A DNA stretch of 64,000 nt from Chitinophaga pinensis (GTDB taxonomy: Bacteria > Bacteroidota > Bacteroidia > NS11-12g > UBA955), in NCBI GenBank assembly GCA_945871905.1, contig CAMBXL010000010.1, forward strand, positions 18,501 to 82,500. The letters run 5' to 3'. The position numbers were made by a program, and so were the translations under genes. Below are positions 52,040 through 62,459 of this stretch, piece after piece. Position 1 is the first letter of the stretch. Each line of letters starts with the position of its first letter. The notes beneath the pieces were generated by a model. It ran no database searches, was not told the origin of the DNA, and worked only from the letters and a program-made list of their open reading frames with translations.

Positions 52040-53614
52040 ATGGATATCATTTACATTATCATCTCTCTCATTGTAGGACTTGCCATTGGCATACTAATAG
52101 GCTTACCTATCCTCAAAAAACAACAACAGGCTCAAGCAAACATTTTAATTGATGAAGCGAAAAACAAAGCCGAGTCAATTAAACAAAGTAAAATGCTAGA
52201 GGCTAAAGAAAAGTTTCTTAATCTTAAATCTGAGCATGAAAAAGAGTTACAAAGAAAAAATACTGAATTAGACAAAGAAATTCAAAGAAGAACAGCTGAG
52301 ATTCAAGTTTCCGAAAATCGAATTAAACAAAAAGAACAATCGCTCGAAGACAGAATCAAAGCATACAAACTCAAAGAAGACGAAGTAGAAAAAATTAAAG
52401 CCAAAGTTCAAAGCCAACAAAATGGACTTGCCCGCAAAGAACAAGAGGTAGAACAAGGAAGACAAGAGCAAATAAAATTGCTAGAAAAAGTGGCTAGTTT
52501 ATCTGTGGAAGAGGCAAAAGCACAAATGATTGAAGCTGTAAAAGCTGAAGCACATACGGATGCTATTTCCCAATCAAAAATCATCATAGAGGAAGCGAAA
52601 CTGAATGCGACTAAAGACGCTAAAAGATTAGTGTTACAAACCATTCAAAGAACCGCTGCAGAAACTGCTATTGAAAATACTGTTACAGTTTTCAATTTAG
52701 AAAACGATGATGTAAAAGGTAGAATTATCGGTAGAGAAGGAAGAAATATCAGAGCTTTAGAGGCTGCAACAGGCATTGAAATTATTGTTGACGATACCCC
52801 TGAAGCTATCGTATTATCTGGATTTGACCCAGTAAGAAGAGAAATTGCTCGCTTATCACTACACCGTTTAGTTGCAGATGGTAGAATTCACCCTGCAAGA
52901 ATTGAAGAGGTTGTTGAAAAAACAAAAAAAGACATAGAACAAGAAATTATTGAAATAGGACAACGTACTGTCATTGATCTTGGAATTAACGGCTTACACC
53001 CTGAATTGATAAGAATAGTGGGTAGAATGAGATACCGTTCTTCTTACGGTCAAAACTTACTTAAACACAGTCGTGAAGTTGCTAATTTGTGTGCGACTAT
53101 GGCAACAGAATTAGGATTAAATGCTAAATTAGCTAAAAGAGCCGGATTATTACACGATATTGGAAAAGTACCTGAGGATGATGCCGAAACACCACACGCT
53201 TTGTTAGGCATGAAATGGGCCGAAAAATATGGCGAACATCCTGAAGTTGTAAACGCTATTGGTGCTCACCATGACGAAATAGAAATGACAAGTATGCTCT
53301 CTCCTATTATTCAAGCTTGTGATGCTATCAGCGGATCTAGACCAGGCGCAAGAAGAGAAGATACCGAGAATTACATTAAACGATTAAAAGACCTAGAAGC
53401 ATTAGCTATGAGTTTCAAAGGGGTTGAAAAAGCCTTTGCTATTCAAGCCGGAAGAGAATTAAGAGTAATGGTAGACAGTGAAAGAGCGACAGACAATGAA
53501 GCAGACAATCTAAGCTTTGAAATTTCGCAAAAAATCATGAAAGAAATGATTTATCCTGGTCAAATCAAAATCACTGTAATTCGCGAAAAAAGAGCAGTAA
53601 ATTTCGCAAAATAA
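52040..53614 (+). CDS. rny: Ribonuclease Y
   Basis: The 524-residue endoribonuclease starts mRNA decay from the membrane. It has one N-terminal membrane helix (about residues 4-24), a long charged coiled coil (about 27-200), a KH domain with [15 protein letters not shown] (227-240) and an HD domain with [11 protein letters not shown] (His372, Asp373). The C-terminus FVKVI-type end reads [16 protein letters not shown]. Start ATG 52040. RicT, encoded at 40.7 kb, belongs to a family known to act with RNase Y in Bacillus. aroC follows after ten bases. Confidence 0.95.
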   Translation: MDIIYIIISLIVGLAIGILIGLPILKKQQQAQANILIDEAKNKAESIKQSKMLEAKEKFLNLKSEHEKELQRKNTELDKEIQRRTAEIQVSENRIKQKEQSLEDRIKAYKLKEDEVEKIKAKVQSQQNGLARKEQEVEQGRQEQIKLLEKVASLSVEEAKAQMIEAVKAEAHTDAISQSKIIIEEAKLNATKDAKRLVLQTIQRTAAETAIENTVTVFNLENDDVKGRIIGREGRNIRALEAATGIEIIVDDTPEAIVLSGFDPVRREIARLSLHRLVADGRIHPARIEEVVEKTKKDIEQEIIEIGQRTVIDLGINGLHPELIRIVGRMRYRSSYGQNLLKHSREVANLCATMATELGLNAKLAKRAGLLHDIGKVPEDDAETPHALLGMKWAEKYGEHPEVVNAIGAHHDEIEMTSMLSPIIQACDAISGSRPGARREDTENYIKRLKDLEALAMSFKGVEKAFAIQAGRELRVMVDSERATDNEADNLSFEISQKIMKEMIYPGQIKITVIREKRAVNFAK

Positions 53615-53624
53615 AAAGACCGCC

Positions 53625-54689
53625 ATGTCTAATACCCTTGGCAATTTATTTAGAATTACATCCTTTGGAGAATCTCACGGTTCCTCTGTAGGGATTATCA
53701 TAGATGGATTGCCAAGTAATTTCGAAATTGATTTAGCCAATATTCAAAAAGAATTAAACAGAAGAAAACCTGGTCAATCTTCTATTTCTACAACAAGACA
53801 AGAAGATGACAATTTTGAGATTATTTCTGGGATTTTCGAAAACAAATCAACTGGGAGTCCTATAACGATTATCATTCCTAATAAAGATTTCAAAAGTGCT
53901 GAGTACTCTTCTTTAAAAGAAATATACAGACCTGGGCATGCTGACAAAGTTTATCAATATAAATATGGACACCGCGACTATAGAGGTGGCGGCAGAAGTA
54001 GTGCTAGAATAACGGCAGCTTGGGTTGCCGCAGGAGCAATTGCCAAACAATATTTAGAAAAAAAATTCGCCATAAAAACGGAGGCTATTGTAAGTTCAAT
54101 TAAAGACATTCATTTGGCTTCACCCTTTGAATACTTAAATTGGGAACTTGCCGAAACAAATATTGTGAGGTGCCCAAATGAATCTATCTCTTCAAAAATG
54201 ATTCAATTGATAAGAGATACCAAAGAAAAAGGTGATTCATTAGGAGGTATAATTTCCGCAAGGATAAGTAATGTTCCCATTGGCATTGGCGAACCTGTTT
54301 TTGGGAAATTAAATGCAGAATTAGCGCATGCATTGTTTTCTATAAATGCAGTTAAAGGCGTTGAGTTTGGTTCAGGTTTTAAATCCACACTTCTTTATGG
54401 AAGCGAAAACAATGACCAACCGAATAGTACTAAAAACAACGATGGAGGCATTACAGGCGGCATTTCAAACGGAAAAGCAGTGGAAATATCTATTGCTTTT
54501 AAACCAACCTCAAGTATTTCAAAAGAACAAAATGTAGAAAATATTAGCAATGAAATTGTTCCTTTTTCTATTACCGGTAGACACGATCCCTGTGTATTAC
54601 CAAGGGCTGTCCCTATTGTTGAAGCTGTTATTGCAACAGTGGTTCTTGATTCAATTTTAATAAACTTAAAGAATTTGCAACTTAAATGA
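53625..54689 (+). CDS. aroC: Chorismate synthase
   Basis: The 354-residue enzyme makes chorismate from EPSP with reduced FMN, the last step of the shikimate pathway. Signatures are GNLFRITSFGESHG at the start, the KYGHRDYRGGGRSSARITAAWVAAGA core, GDSLGGIISARISNVPIGIGEPVF and GRHDPCVLPRAVPIVEAV near the end. Start ATG 53625, ten bases after rny; the two are probably co-transcribed. The length is normal. Confidence 0.95.
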   Translation: MSNTLGNLFRITSFGESHGSSVGIIIDGLPSNFEIDLANIQKELNRRKPGQSSISTTRQEDDNFEIISGIFENKSTGSPITIIIPNKDFKSAEYSSLKEIYRPGHADKVYQYKYGHRDYRGGGRSSARITAAWVAAGAIAKQYLEKKFAIKTEAIVSSIKDIHLASPFEYLNWELAETNIVRCPNESISSKMIQLIRDTKEKGDSLGGIISARISNVPIGIGEPVFGKLNAELAHALFSINAVKGVEFGSGFKSTLLYGSENNDQPNSTKNNDGGITGGISNGKAVEISIAFKPTSSISKEQNVENISNEIVPFSITGRHDPCVLPRAVPIVEAVIATVVLDSILINLKNLQLK

Positions 54690-54761
54690 CACTAATATGA
54701 CATTATATTCCGTTTATTTGCAGTCTAACATAAAAGAAAAGATATCTCACACAAAGTCAAA

Positions 54762-56849
54762 ATGAAAAAAAATTACCTATTTTACCTTCTTGTATTTATT
54801 GTAAGCATTTCCAATGTTAACGCTCAGTGTTTAACCGACGAGTATTATCAAAAGGCAATCAAACAAAATCCTAATATCGTTAATGATGCCAATAACTTTT
54901 TCAGCCAATTAAATCCTATTGGACAAAAAAGAGTAACGAAATACATCATTCCTGTTGTTTTTCATGTTATTCATACCAATGGTCCTGAAAATATTTCACT
55001 CGAGCAAATTGAAGATCAAATCAGGATTTTAAATGAGGATTTCAGTTTAAACAATGCTAATAAATCTAACATTAGAGCTCCATTTACTAATGTAGCCGCA
55101 GATTGTGAGTTTGAATTTAGATTAGCAAAAGTTGACCCACAAGGCAATTGCACAAATGGAGTTAACAGAATTTTCAATGCTGCTCACGTTGAAGCGAGAG
55201 ATAATGTGAAGTTTTTACCAGGAGCATCATGGAATAATCGTTATTACCTAAACATCTGGGTTGTAAGTTCAATCGAAACAAGCGGAGAGGGCACCACTTT
55301 AGGTTATGCTTATTTACCTTATTCTTCTAACATTAGTAATTTCAGCACACTTGATGGCATAGTAATTCGTTCAGATTATGTTGGTACGATTGGAACTGGT
55401 TCTGTTTCGGGTGCAGGCAGAACATTAACCCATGAAGTTGGACATTATTTAGGCTTATTACACACCTTTGAAGATGGTTGTAATGGTTCAGGGGCAAATG
55501 TGGGTGACAGATGTGCTGACACGCCTCCTGTTGCAGGAACATTTACTAATGCCAATTGCCCTGCAAATAACAATTCTTGTACCAATGACAATCCTAATTT
55601 AATTGACCAATGGGAAAATTATATGGATTATTCTAGAGGAACATGCCAAAGCATGTTTTCTAAAAATCAAAAAACCATTATGCACAATGTAATGGAAAAT
55701 TTTTCTTTTAGAAAAAACTTGAGTTCTAGTAATAATTTAATTTTAACTGGCATTAACAATGCAAATTCAGCACCTGTCGCTTTTTTCAATAGCACCAAAA
55801 GAACCGTTTGTGTAAACGAAAATATTCAATTTTTTGACAACTCATGCAAAGCACAAGTAACTTCAAGACAATGGACTTTTACTGGAGCCAATACATTAGG
55901 TACCAATATCCAAAATCCTGTTGTTAAATACAGCAAACCTGGCAAATACAAAGTAAGTTTAATGGTTGGTAATACAAGTGGGAATAACACTTTAACGGTT
56001 GAAGAATACATAACAGTTTTACCAAGTATTGCAATTGACAAACCTTCAGTAAGACAAGATTTTGAATTAAGCACTTGGAATACAGGAACAGGATGGTCAA
56101 TACTTGACCAAGGTTTGCTAAAATTCACTCAAGAAACCACAACAGGTTACAGCGGAAATAATTCATTGGTTGCACCAATCCGAAATGGAAGTCCTTTAGG
56201 ACAACGTTTCCAAATAGTTACTCCCTCGGTAGACCTACGACCAACAGTCGGTAAAAACCCAAAACTTTCAATGATGATAGGATATTTAAGACAGAGTGCC
56301 ACTTCAAGTGAAGGAATAAGACTTTATTATTCTAGAAATTGCGACAACAGTTGGACTCAATTCTTATACAGAAATGCCTTTACATTGGCCTATGAATCTA
56401 CTAATTACCAAACTGGTTTCAAGCCATCGGCAAGCAATCATTGGAAATTACTAACACAAAGTTTAAATCAATTTCAAAACGACAGTAATATTCAGTTCAT
56501 GATTGAAGTAGAAAGTGGTGCAGGGAATAATGTTTACATCGATGACATAAATATTGGCATTTACAACACTAACATTAGCAGTATTGACCAAATGATTCAA
56601 TTAAATGTATATCCAAATCCTAGTCATGATGAAATAAACATTGAATATGAAAACATCAATGGCGAAACATCTGTTTGGTTAGAAAATATTGAGGGCAAAA
56701 AAATTGCAGAAATATTACCTGTAACTACCCAAACGGGCAAAATTGAATTAAAATATAGAAAATGTGTTAACATCAACAATGGAATATATTTATTAAAAAT
56801 CAAAACGAATGAACAAATTGTAAATAAAAAGGTCATATTTGCAAATTGA
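54762..56849 (+). CDS. Secreted M43 metalloprotease with T9SS sorting domain
   Basis: The 695-residue protein has a signal peptide (KKNYLFYLLVFIVSISNVNAQ) and a cytophagalysin-type M43 domain. Its zinc motif is HEVGHYLGLLH (His224, Glu225, His228, His234), with a Met-turn in NYMDYSRGTCQSMFS. A PKD domain (about residues 340-425) and a beta-sandwich of about 170 residues follow. It ends in a type A T9SS sorting domain (LNVYPNPSHDEINIE, GIYLLKIKTN, VNKKVIFAN). It would be released or anchored at the cell surface to digest proteins. Start ATG 54762. Confidence 0.9.
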   Translation: MKKNYLFYLLVFIVSISNVNAQCLTDEYYQKAIKQNPNIVNDANNFFSQLNPIGQKRVTKYIIPVVFHVIHTNGPENISLEQIEDQIRILNEDFSLNNANKSNIRAPFTNVAADCEFEFRLAKVDPQGNCTNGVNRIFNAAHVEARDNVKFLPGASWNNRYYLNIWVVSSIETSGEGTTLGYAYLPYSSNISNFSTLDGIVIRSDYVGTIGTGSVSGAGRTLTHEVGHYLGLLHTFEDGCNGSGANVGDRCADTPPVAGTFTNANCPANNNSCTNDNPNLIDQWENYMDYSRGTCQSMFSKNQKTIMHNVMENFSFRKNLSSSNNLILTGINNANSAPVAFFNSTKRTVCVNENIQFFDNSCKAQVTSRQWTFTGANTLGTNIQNPVVKYSKPGKYKVSLMVGNTSGNNTLTVEEYITVLPSIAIDKPSVRQDFELSTWNTGTGWSILDQGLLKFTQETTTGYSGNNSLVAPIRNGSPLGQRFQIVTPSVDLRPTVGKNPKLSMMIGYLRQSATSSEGIRLYYSRNCDNSWTQFLYRNAFTLAYESTNYQTGFKPSASNHWKLLTQSLNQFQNDSNIQFMIEVESGAGNNVYIDDINIGIYNTNISSIDQMIQLNVYPNPSHDEINIEYENINGETSVWLENIEGKKIAEILPVTTQTGKIELKYRKCVNINNGIYLLKIKTNEQIVNKKVIFAN

Positions 56850-56859
56850 TTTAATTAGA

Positions 56860-59235
56860 ATGGCAAAAAACTTAGTAATAGTAGAATCTCCCGCAAAAGC
56901 AAAAACGATAGAAAAATTCCTTGGAAGTGATTATATCGTAAAATCCAGCTTTGGGCACATCAGGGATTTAGATAAAGGAGATAGTGCAATAGATATTGAG
57001 AATAATTTTAAGCCCAACTATATTATTTCACCAGACAAAGCGAAAGTTGTTTCTGAATTAAAAAAATTAGCTAAAGAATCAGAAATGGTTTGGTTAGCAT
57101 CGGATGAGGACCGTGAAGGGGAAGCAATTTCTTGGCACCTATTTGAGGTTTTGGGACTTAAGGAAAGCAACACCAAAAGAATTGTCTTTCATGAGATTAC
57201 CAAACCTGCGATAGAAAATGCTATTTTAAACCCTCGAAAAATTGACAAAGATTTAGTAGATGCTCAACAAGCTAGAAGAGTATTAGACCGATTGGTAGGG
57301 TTTGAACTTTCTCCTGTTTTATGGCGTAAAGTTAAACCATCACTTAGTGCAGGAAGAGTTCAATCAGTAGCTGTTAAACTAGTTGTTGAAAGAGAAAGAG
57401 AAATCAACAATTTCAACAGCCATTCTAACTTTAGAATTTCCGCTATTTTCAAACCAGAAAGTGGCAAAAAAACAGTTAAAGCTGAATTGAATAAAAGATT
57501 TGAAAAAGAAGAAGATGCTTTAAAACTACTGCAACTTTCTGCAAATACTAATTTTTTAGTTGACAATATTGAAGTAAAGCCTTCACAACGAAAACCTGCT
57601 GCTCCATTTACAACAAGTACGCTTCAGCAAGAGGCTAGCAGAAAGTTGGGGTATCCTGTTGCAAAAACAATGTTATTGGCTCAAAAGCTTTATGAAGCAG
57701 GTCACATTACCTACATGAGAACGGACTCTGTTAACTTGTCTAAACTAGCTATAGCTGCTGCTGCTGCTGAAATAAAACGCAACTTTGGTGATAAATACAG
57801 TCACCCAAGAGCTTACACAACCAAAAGTGCAAGTGCACAAGAGGCTCACGAAGCAATAAGACCAACTTATTTCGAAAATACAAATCCTTCATCCGACGCA
57901 CAAGAAAACAAATTGTACGATTTGATTTGGAAAAGAACGGTAGCTAGCCAAATGGCAGATGCTGAAATAGAACGTACTATTGTTGATATAAAAACCCCTT
58001 CGTACCAAGAAATGTTTAGAGCAGAAGGTGAGGTTATAAAGTTCGATGGTTTCTTAAAAGTATATCTAGAAAGCAATGATGATGACGAAGATGACGAGAA
58101 TAAGAACTTATTACCACCCCTTAAAGTCAACGAAACACTGGAGTTGGAAGAAATGATTTCTGAGGAGAAATACACACGACCTGCTCCAAGATATACAGAA
58201 GCAAGTTTAGTAAAAAAACTAGAAGAACTAGGTATAGGTAGACCATCAACCTACGCTCCTACTATCTCTACTGTTCAAAAAAGAGGGTATGTAATCAAAG
58301 AAACCAGAGATGGTTTTAAAAGAAATGTAAGAAATGCCAAATTAAAAGGTGGTGTTATTTCGCAAAAAACCGAAAGTGAAAATTTTGGATCAGAAAAAAG
58401 TAAACTATTCCCTACCGATATCGGAACAGTTGTCACCGATTTCTTGAATGAACATTTCAAGCAAATCATGGATTATAACTTCACTGCAAAAGTTGAAAAA
58501 GAGTTTGATGATATTGCACAAGGAATGATAAGTTGGACTAAAATGATTGATACATTTTACAAACCCTTTCATAAAGAAGTAGATATAACCCTAGCTAATG
58601 CCGACAGAGCAAAAGGAGAAAAATTATTAGGCACGGATCCAAATACAGGCAAACCGATGTCCGTTAGAGTTGGGCGATTTGGGCCTTTGGTTCAAATTGG
58701 TGATAATGACGACGAAGAAAAAAAATATGCCAGTTTAAGACCTGGACAATCCATTGAAACTATCACCATCGAAGATGCACTAGAATTATTTAAACTCCCA
58801 AGAGCGATAGGCGAATATAATACTCAGAAAATAACTGCAGCAATTGGCCGTTTTGGTCCTTATGTAAAATATGGCAGTTTGTTTGCATCAGTTCCCAAAG
58901 ACCGTGATATTTTTGAATTAACATTAGCAGATGCAATTGAATTAATTGACGCAAAATTAAAAGCAGAGTCTGAAAAATTATTAAGAACCTTTTCAGAAGA
59001 TGTGAATCTTGAAATATTAAAAGGCAAGTGGGGGCCTTATATTTCATATAAAAAATCAAACTTTAAATTACCTAAGGATACGAATATTACTGATATTAGT
59101 TTTGATGAAATAATGAAAATTATTGACACCCAAGATACCAAAGGTGTTACAAAAGGTAAAGCGGGTGCAAGTTCAGACCCTAAGGCGAAAGCAAAAGCGA
59201 AACCTAAGGCAAAAGCGAAAAGCAAATCTAAATAA
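56860..59235 (+). CDS. topA: DNA topoisomerase I
   Basis: The 791-residue type IA topoisomerase relaxes negative supercoils. It has the Toprim domain with VESPAKAKTIEKFLG and DEDREGEAIS (82-90), and the active-site Tyr285 in GHITYMRTDS. The C-terminal part consists of topoisomerase C-repeat modules (GRFGPLVQIG, GRFGPYVKYG, GKWGPYISYK) in place of zinc fingers. It ends in a lysine/alanine tail of about 20 residues (PKAKAKAKPKAKAKSKSK). ATG 56860 is preferred to TTG 56839, which overlaps the protease stop. The next gene starts one base after the stop. Confidence 0.95.
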   Translation: MAKNLVIVESPAKAKTIEKFLGSDYIVKSSFGHIRDLDKGDSAIDIENNFKPNYIISPDKAKVVSELKKLAKESEMVWLASDEDREGEAISWHLFEVLGLKESNTKRIVFHEITKPAIENAILNPRKIDKDLVDAQQARRVLDRLVGFELSPVLWRKVKPSLSAGRVQSVAVKLVVEREREINNFNSHSNFRISAIFKPESGKKTVKAELNKRFEKEEDALKLLQLSANTNFLVDNIEVKPSQRKPAAPFTTSTLQQEASRKLGYPVAKTMLLAQKLYEAGHITYMRTDSVNLSKLAIAAAAAEIKRNFGDKYSHPRAYTTKSASAQEAHEAIRPTYFENTNPSSDAQENKLYDLIWKRTVASQMADAEIERTIVDIKTPSYQEMFRAEGEVIKFDGFLKVYLESNDDDEDDENKNLLPPLKVNETLELEEMISEEKYTRPAPRYTEASLVKKLEELGIGRPSTYAPTISTVQKRGYVIKETRDGFKRNVRNAKLKGGVISQKTESENFGSEKSKLFPTDIGTVVTDFLNEHFKQIMDYNFTAKVEKEFDDIAQGMISWTKMIDTFYKPFHKEVDITLANADRAKGEKLLGTDPNTGKPMSVRVGRFGPLVQIGDNDDEEKKYASLRPGQSIETITIEDALELFKLPRAIGEYNTQKITAAIGRFGPYVKYGSLFASVPKDRDIFELTLADAIELIDAKLKAESEKLLRTFSEDVNLEILKGKWGPYISYKKSNFKLPKDTNITDISFDEIMKIIDTQDTKGVTKGKAGASSDPKAKAKAKPKAKAKSKSK

Positions 59236-59236
59236 G

Positions 59237-60139
59237 ATGAGTTTAGATACATCTAAAATTAAAGCTTTAATTAGCTTATTGGAAGATGATGACTGTTTAA
59301 TTTGGGAGTCGGCATTAGATGAGTTAAGTAAAACAGAATATTCAAAAATTGAGGAATTGAGTGATATTGCATTAGAACAAGACATTGTTGATGACAATTA
59401 CAACAAAAGATTTCATCTAGTATTAAAGAAAATACGATTCAACTATCTAAAAGAACTATTTCTTGATTGGAAACAAAATCATCAAGACAACTTACTAAAG
59501 GCAATTGCATTTACTTGTTTTATTAAATACGAGGACATTACAGAAGAAGACCTCAATCAACAAATAGAAAGATTGAGATTAGATGCTTGGCTTGAGTTTC
59601 ATTATGATTTAACCTCGTTTGAAAAGGTTAAAATCATCAATTACATTTTGTTTCAGTTACACGGTTTTAAAGGGAATGAGTCTGATTTTCTCAACCCCAA
59701 TAATTCATTTATTAATAAAGTTATTGAAGAAAAAACAGGAAATCCCATATCATTGTCTATCCTTTATCTATTGGTAGCACAAAGACTAAAACTACCTATT
59801 TATGGCGTTAACCTTCCTAACCATTTTATTTTAACATACACAGATAATGAGGCAGATTCAACAACAGATAATTTCAAAAATACAGGTAATCAGTCAGAAC
59901 CAACAGGGGAACCTATGTTTTATATCAATGCATTTAATGGTGGGGGAATTTTCAACCAAGAACAATTGTTTCATATCATTAAAAATATGAATTTAGAGGT
60001 GAAAAATGATTATTTATTACCTTGTAATAACTATCAGATAGTACTAAGAGTGCTTAAAAACATTTCAAATGCTTACAGGTTTCATAAGAATGAAGACTAT
60101 AAATTGATGGATGAATTGATAGACGCGTTTGAAAATTAA
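59237..60139 (+). CDS. SirB1/transglutaminase-like protein
   Basis: The 300-residue protein has a helical N-terminal half (about residues 1-85) and a transglutaminase-like SirB1 domain, with FLNPNNSFINKVIEEKTGNPISLSILYLLVAQRLKLPIYGVNLPNHFIL split over residues 150-205. The conserved Asn-Pro-Ile-Ser-Leu and Pro-x-His-Phe are present. The usual catalytic Cys is not obvious, so it may be a non-enzymatic relative. ATG 59237 follows the topA stop by one base and gives MSLDTSKIKALISLLEDDD. It shares a TTAA with the convergent coaD stop. Confidence 0.78.
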   Translation: MSLDTSKIKALISLLEDDDCLIWESALDELSKTEYSKIEELSDIALEQDIVDDNYNKRFHLVLKKIRFNYLKELFLDWKQNHQDNLLKAIAFTCFIKYEDITEEDLNQQIERLRLDAWLEFHYDLTSFEKVKIINYILFQLHGFKGNESDFLNPNNSFINKVIEEKTGNPISLSILYLLVAQRLKLPIYGVNLPNHFILTYTDNEADSTTDNFKNTGNQSEPTGEPMFYINAFNGGGIFNQEQLFHIIKNMNLEVKNDYLLPCNNYQIVLRVLKNISNAYRFHKNEDYKLMDELIDAFEN

Positions 60140-60591
60140 AACTTAATTTCCTTTGGAACAAAGTGGCTATAATCGCCATTATTGACAATTATATCACGGA
60201 CAATAGTACTACTAATGTTAAAGGTGGCAGGACTAGATAACAAAAAAACAGTTTCTATCTGAGGGTTCATCTCCTTATTTGCAAAAGCAATTCCCTTTTC
60301 ATATTCAAAGTCAGAACAAGAACGCAAACCTCTTAATAAAAAATTGGCTCCAATTTTATGACAAAAATCTATGGTTAATCCTTCGTAAATCACAACTTCA
60401 ACTGATGGAAAGTCTTTAAAAACATCACTAATCCATTGTTTTCTTGTTTCAATATCAAATAAGTACTTTTTTTGCGAATTTCTTCCAATAGCGACAATCA
60501 CTTTATCAAAAAAAGACAGTCCTTTTGTTATAATTTCAACATGACCTTTAGTCAGAGGATCGAATGAACCAGGGAATAGTGCAATCTTCAT
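60136..60591 (-). CDS. coaD: Phosphopantetheine adenylyltransferase
   Basis: The 151-residue enzyme makes dephospho-CoA from 4'-phosphopantetheine and ATP. Visible are the nucleotide-binding GSFDPLTKGHVEII (TxGH), GRNSQKKYLF, RGLRSCSDFEYE and ISSTIVRDI. The length is slightly short but normal for the family. It starts at ATG 60591, nine bases after the rsmD stop, and ends the minus-strand run that begins at 62358. Confidence 0.93.
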   Translation of the reverse strand: MKIALFPGSFDPLTKGHVEIITKGLSFFDKVIVAIGRNSQKKYLFDIETRKQWISDVFKDFPSVEVVIYEGLTIDFCHKIGANFLLRGLRSCSDFEYEKGIAFANKEMNPQIETVFLLSSPATFNISSTIVRDIIVNNGDYSHFVPKEIKF

Positions 60592-60600
60592 TATTCAAAA

Positions 60601-61137
60601 TTAGTGATATTTATAGACACTTAAGCAAGTATCGCCAATTTCTTTTTTAAATAAAAGCATTTCTTCCTTTAATTTAACCCGAATAGGATGTTCAATTACA
60701 ACTATTAAAGTCTTGGTATGATTAACACCAACAGAATGAAGTTGCTGTTGTAAATCATGAATTTGGGAGTATAAATAAGGTGGATCAGCAAAAATTATAT
60801 CATAATCCAATTGAATTGATTGAACAAATTTAAGAGCATCTTGTCTTACAAAATTCCAATTAGTAACTTTTAACTCTTTCATTACTGATTGAATATAGAA
60901 TTGATTTCGTTTATCTGCATCAACACTTGTCACATTAACAGCACCTCTTGATAAAAACTCGAGTCCAATATTACCTGTTCCTGCAAATAGGTCTAAGACA
61001 CTTAAATCTGAAAAATCAACTAAATTGGAGAGTAAATCAAACAATTGTTCCTTTACACGTTCAGTTGTTGGACGCGTATTGTCTCCTTTATATTGTTTAA
61101 AAGAATAATTTTTGTAAATCCCTTGAATGATTCTCAT
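60601..61137 (-). CDS. rsmD: 16S rRNA guanine-966 N2-methyltransferase RsmD
   Basis: The 178-residue methyltransferase modifies G966 of 16S rRNA. It has the start MRIIQGIYK, the SAM motif VLDLFAGTGNIGLEFLSRGA and the catalytic ADPPY in place of NPPY. ATG 61137 is chosen because it overlaps the stop of the DUF3822 gene in the classical ATGA manner and gives the normal N-terminus; TTG 61149 would add four residues. coaD follows, the frequent rsmD-coaD pairing. Confidence 0.92.
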   Translation of the reverse strand: MRIIQGIYKNYSFKQYKGDNTRPTTERVKEQLFDLLSNLVDFSDLSVLDLFAGTGNIGLEFLSRGAVNVTSVDADKRNQFYIQSVMKELKVTNWNFVRQDALKFVQSIQLDYDIIFADPPYLYSQIHDLQQQLHSVGVNHTKTLIVVIEHPIRVKLKEEMLLFKKEIGDTCLSVYKYH

Positions 61138-61847
61138 TTCAGAAAACAATCTATCAAGAACAACTTTTCTCTTAGTAATGGATAATCTTGGAAGTAAAAA
61201 TTTGATTTTAGAACTTCAACATTTTCGAAATAAGAATCAAGAATTTGAAACAATTCAGGATATTTAGTATAAAAATTAACACCTAATCCTAATTGCAAAT
61301 TTGCAATATCGCAATTATTTACTTTGAGCATATTGAACATAAAATACCAAAATTCATCAAATGTCTGGCATAATTCAGAATGTGAAAATTCAATATTATT
61401 ACGATTATAGAGTATGAACAAAATTTTAGAGTCAATATAATCAACATAAAGAGAACTAAGCAAATCCGTATTTACTATATTTTTAGAATACAAAGACACT
61501 ACTGTTAAATTAGGGTTAGATAGATCCCCTTCAAAACTAGATATTGTTCCATCAACTAATTTTGACACAACATTAGAATGGCCTTGTGGAATTAGAACAG
61601 AATTTTGTGTTTTAATTTCAATTTTTGAATTAAAATTAAAATTGAACCAATTGTCAATTTTATAAGAGTTTAACTCACAAATTTTTACCGCAATAATCTT
61701 TCTGTTAATAGTATCTAAAATAGATAATACACAAGAGTCGAGTAATTCATAATAGACTAAATCTGCCTTCGAAAGAACAAACTCATTATCGAACACATCT
61801 TCATAAAAGATGTGTTTTTTATTTCCAGTTTCCTGAAGTAACTGCAT
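61134..61847 (-). CDS. DUF3822 family protein
   Basis: The 237-residue protein matches DUF3822, a Bacteroidota family whose gene usually precedes rsmD. It looks like two similar alpha/beta halves (FVLSKADLVYYELLDSCVLSI near residue 27 and TDLLSSLYVDYIDSKILFIL near 125), recalling an ASKHA-like fold of uncertain activity. No catalytic motif is visible. Start ATG 61847, overlapping the end of the upstream gene by 29 bases; its stop overlaps the rsmD start. Its role may be tied to RsmD or CoaD, but that is inference from position. Confidence 0.75.
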   Translation of the reverse strand: MQLLQETGNKKHIFYEDVFDNEFVLSKADLVYYELLDSCVLSILDTINRKIIAVKICELNSYKIDNWFNFNFNSKIEIKTQNSVLIPQGHSNVVSKLVDGTISSFEGDLSNPNLTVVSLYSKNIVNTDLLSSLYVDYIDSKILFILYNRNNIEFSHSELCQTFDEFWYFMFNMLKVNNCDIANLQLGLGVNFYTKYPELFQILDSYFENVEVLKSNFYFQDYPLLREKLFLIDCFLK

Positions 61848-62358
61848 TATACATGTCCCCTACTTTAAGTGGTTTACCTACTTTGCTAAAAGGATGTGGA
61901 TCTTCTATTTCAAAAACCGGAACGCTTACGTTATTTTGCATTATCATTCCAGCATTAATTTTAAATACTGCAGTATCAGAAGGGGGAACTAATTTATACT
62001 TTTGAATATTAAAACCCTCAGGATTTACACCAAATATTTCTTGAATAGGATGAATATACAATGTATCAATTTTTGCATTGAACACTTCACCATCAACTTC
62101 TCCAACTTGCTTTAGTTTGAAGTACTTCCCATTTTGCATGAATCCTAATAATTTGTCAAAATTTTCAGCAAAGTTACCATTAATATCTCTGTACATTAAT
62201 TGCATTTTACGCAATGTATCTAAACGACCAATTACCATATCATTTACGATAGCAACTTCTTTATTGTATTTAATTTCTTTGTTAACTGAGTTAAAGGCCA
62301 AATACCCTACAATACTAGCAACAACAACAAGGAAAACCATTAAACTATTTTTATTCAT
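61819..62358 (-). CDS. Conserved hypothetical membrane-anchored protein
   Basis: I do not recognise a named function. The 179-residue protein has one N-terminal membrane segment (NSLMVFLVVVASIVGYLAF) followed by a soluble domain with LDTLRKMQLMYRDINGNFAENFDKLLGFMQNGKYF, a pattern known from Bacteroidota proteins that precede DUF3822. The N-terminal helix and this loop recall pilin-like or secretion-related proteins, without proof. Start ATG 62358. Its end overlaps DUF3822 by 29 bases, so the genes are coupled. Confidence 0.65.
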   Translation of the reverse strand: MNKNSLMVFLVVVASIVGYLAFNSVNKEIKYNKEVAIVNDMVIGRLDTLRKMQLMYRDINGNFAENFDKLLGFMQNGKYFKLKQVGEVDGEVFNAKIDTLYIHPIQEIFGVNPEGFNIQKYKLVPPSDTAVFKINAGMIMQNNVSVPVFEIEDPHPFSKVGKPLKVGDMYNAVTSGNWK

Positions 62359-62401
62359 AACTATATTGCAATATTAGTGAATATTTGTTAATTTTAAATA
62401 A

Positions 62402-62431
62402 AAAAAGCCTTACTAAATAGTAAGGCTTTTT
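62402..62431 (-). terminator. Terminator after the YceI gene
   Basis: AAAAAGCCTTACT (62402-62414) pairs with AGTAAGGCTTTTT (62419-62431) around AAAT, a thirteen-pair stem. Read on the minus strand it ends the YceI transcript about 30 bases after its stop. Confidence 0.85.
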
Positions 62432-62459
62432 GTTAATTTAATTAAATTAAAGTAAGTTA

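Noticed and set aside
59123..59236. N-terminal extension of the SirB1-like frame inside topA
   Set aside because: The added residues are the out-of-frame shadow of the topA lysine-rich tail; ATG 59237 is the natural start.
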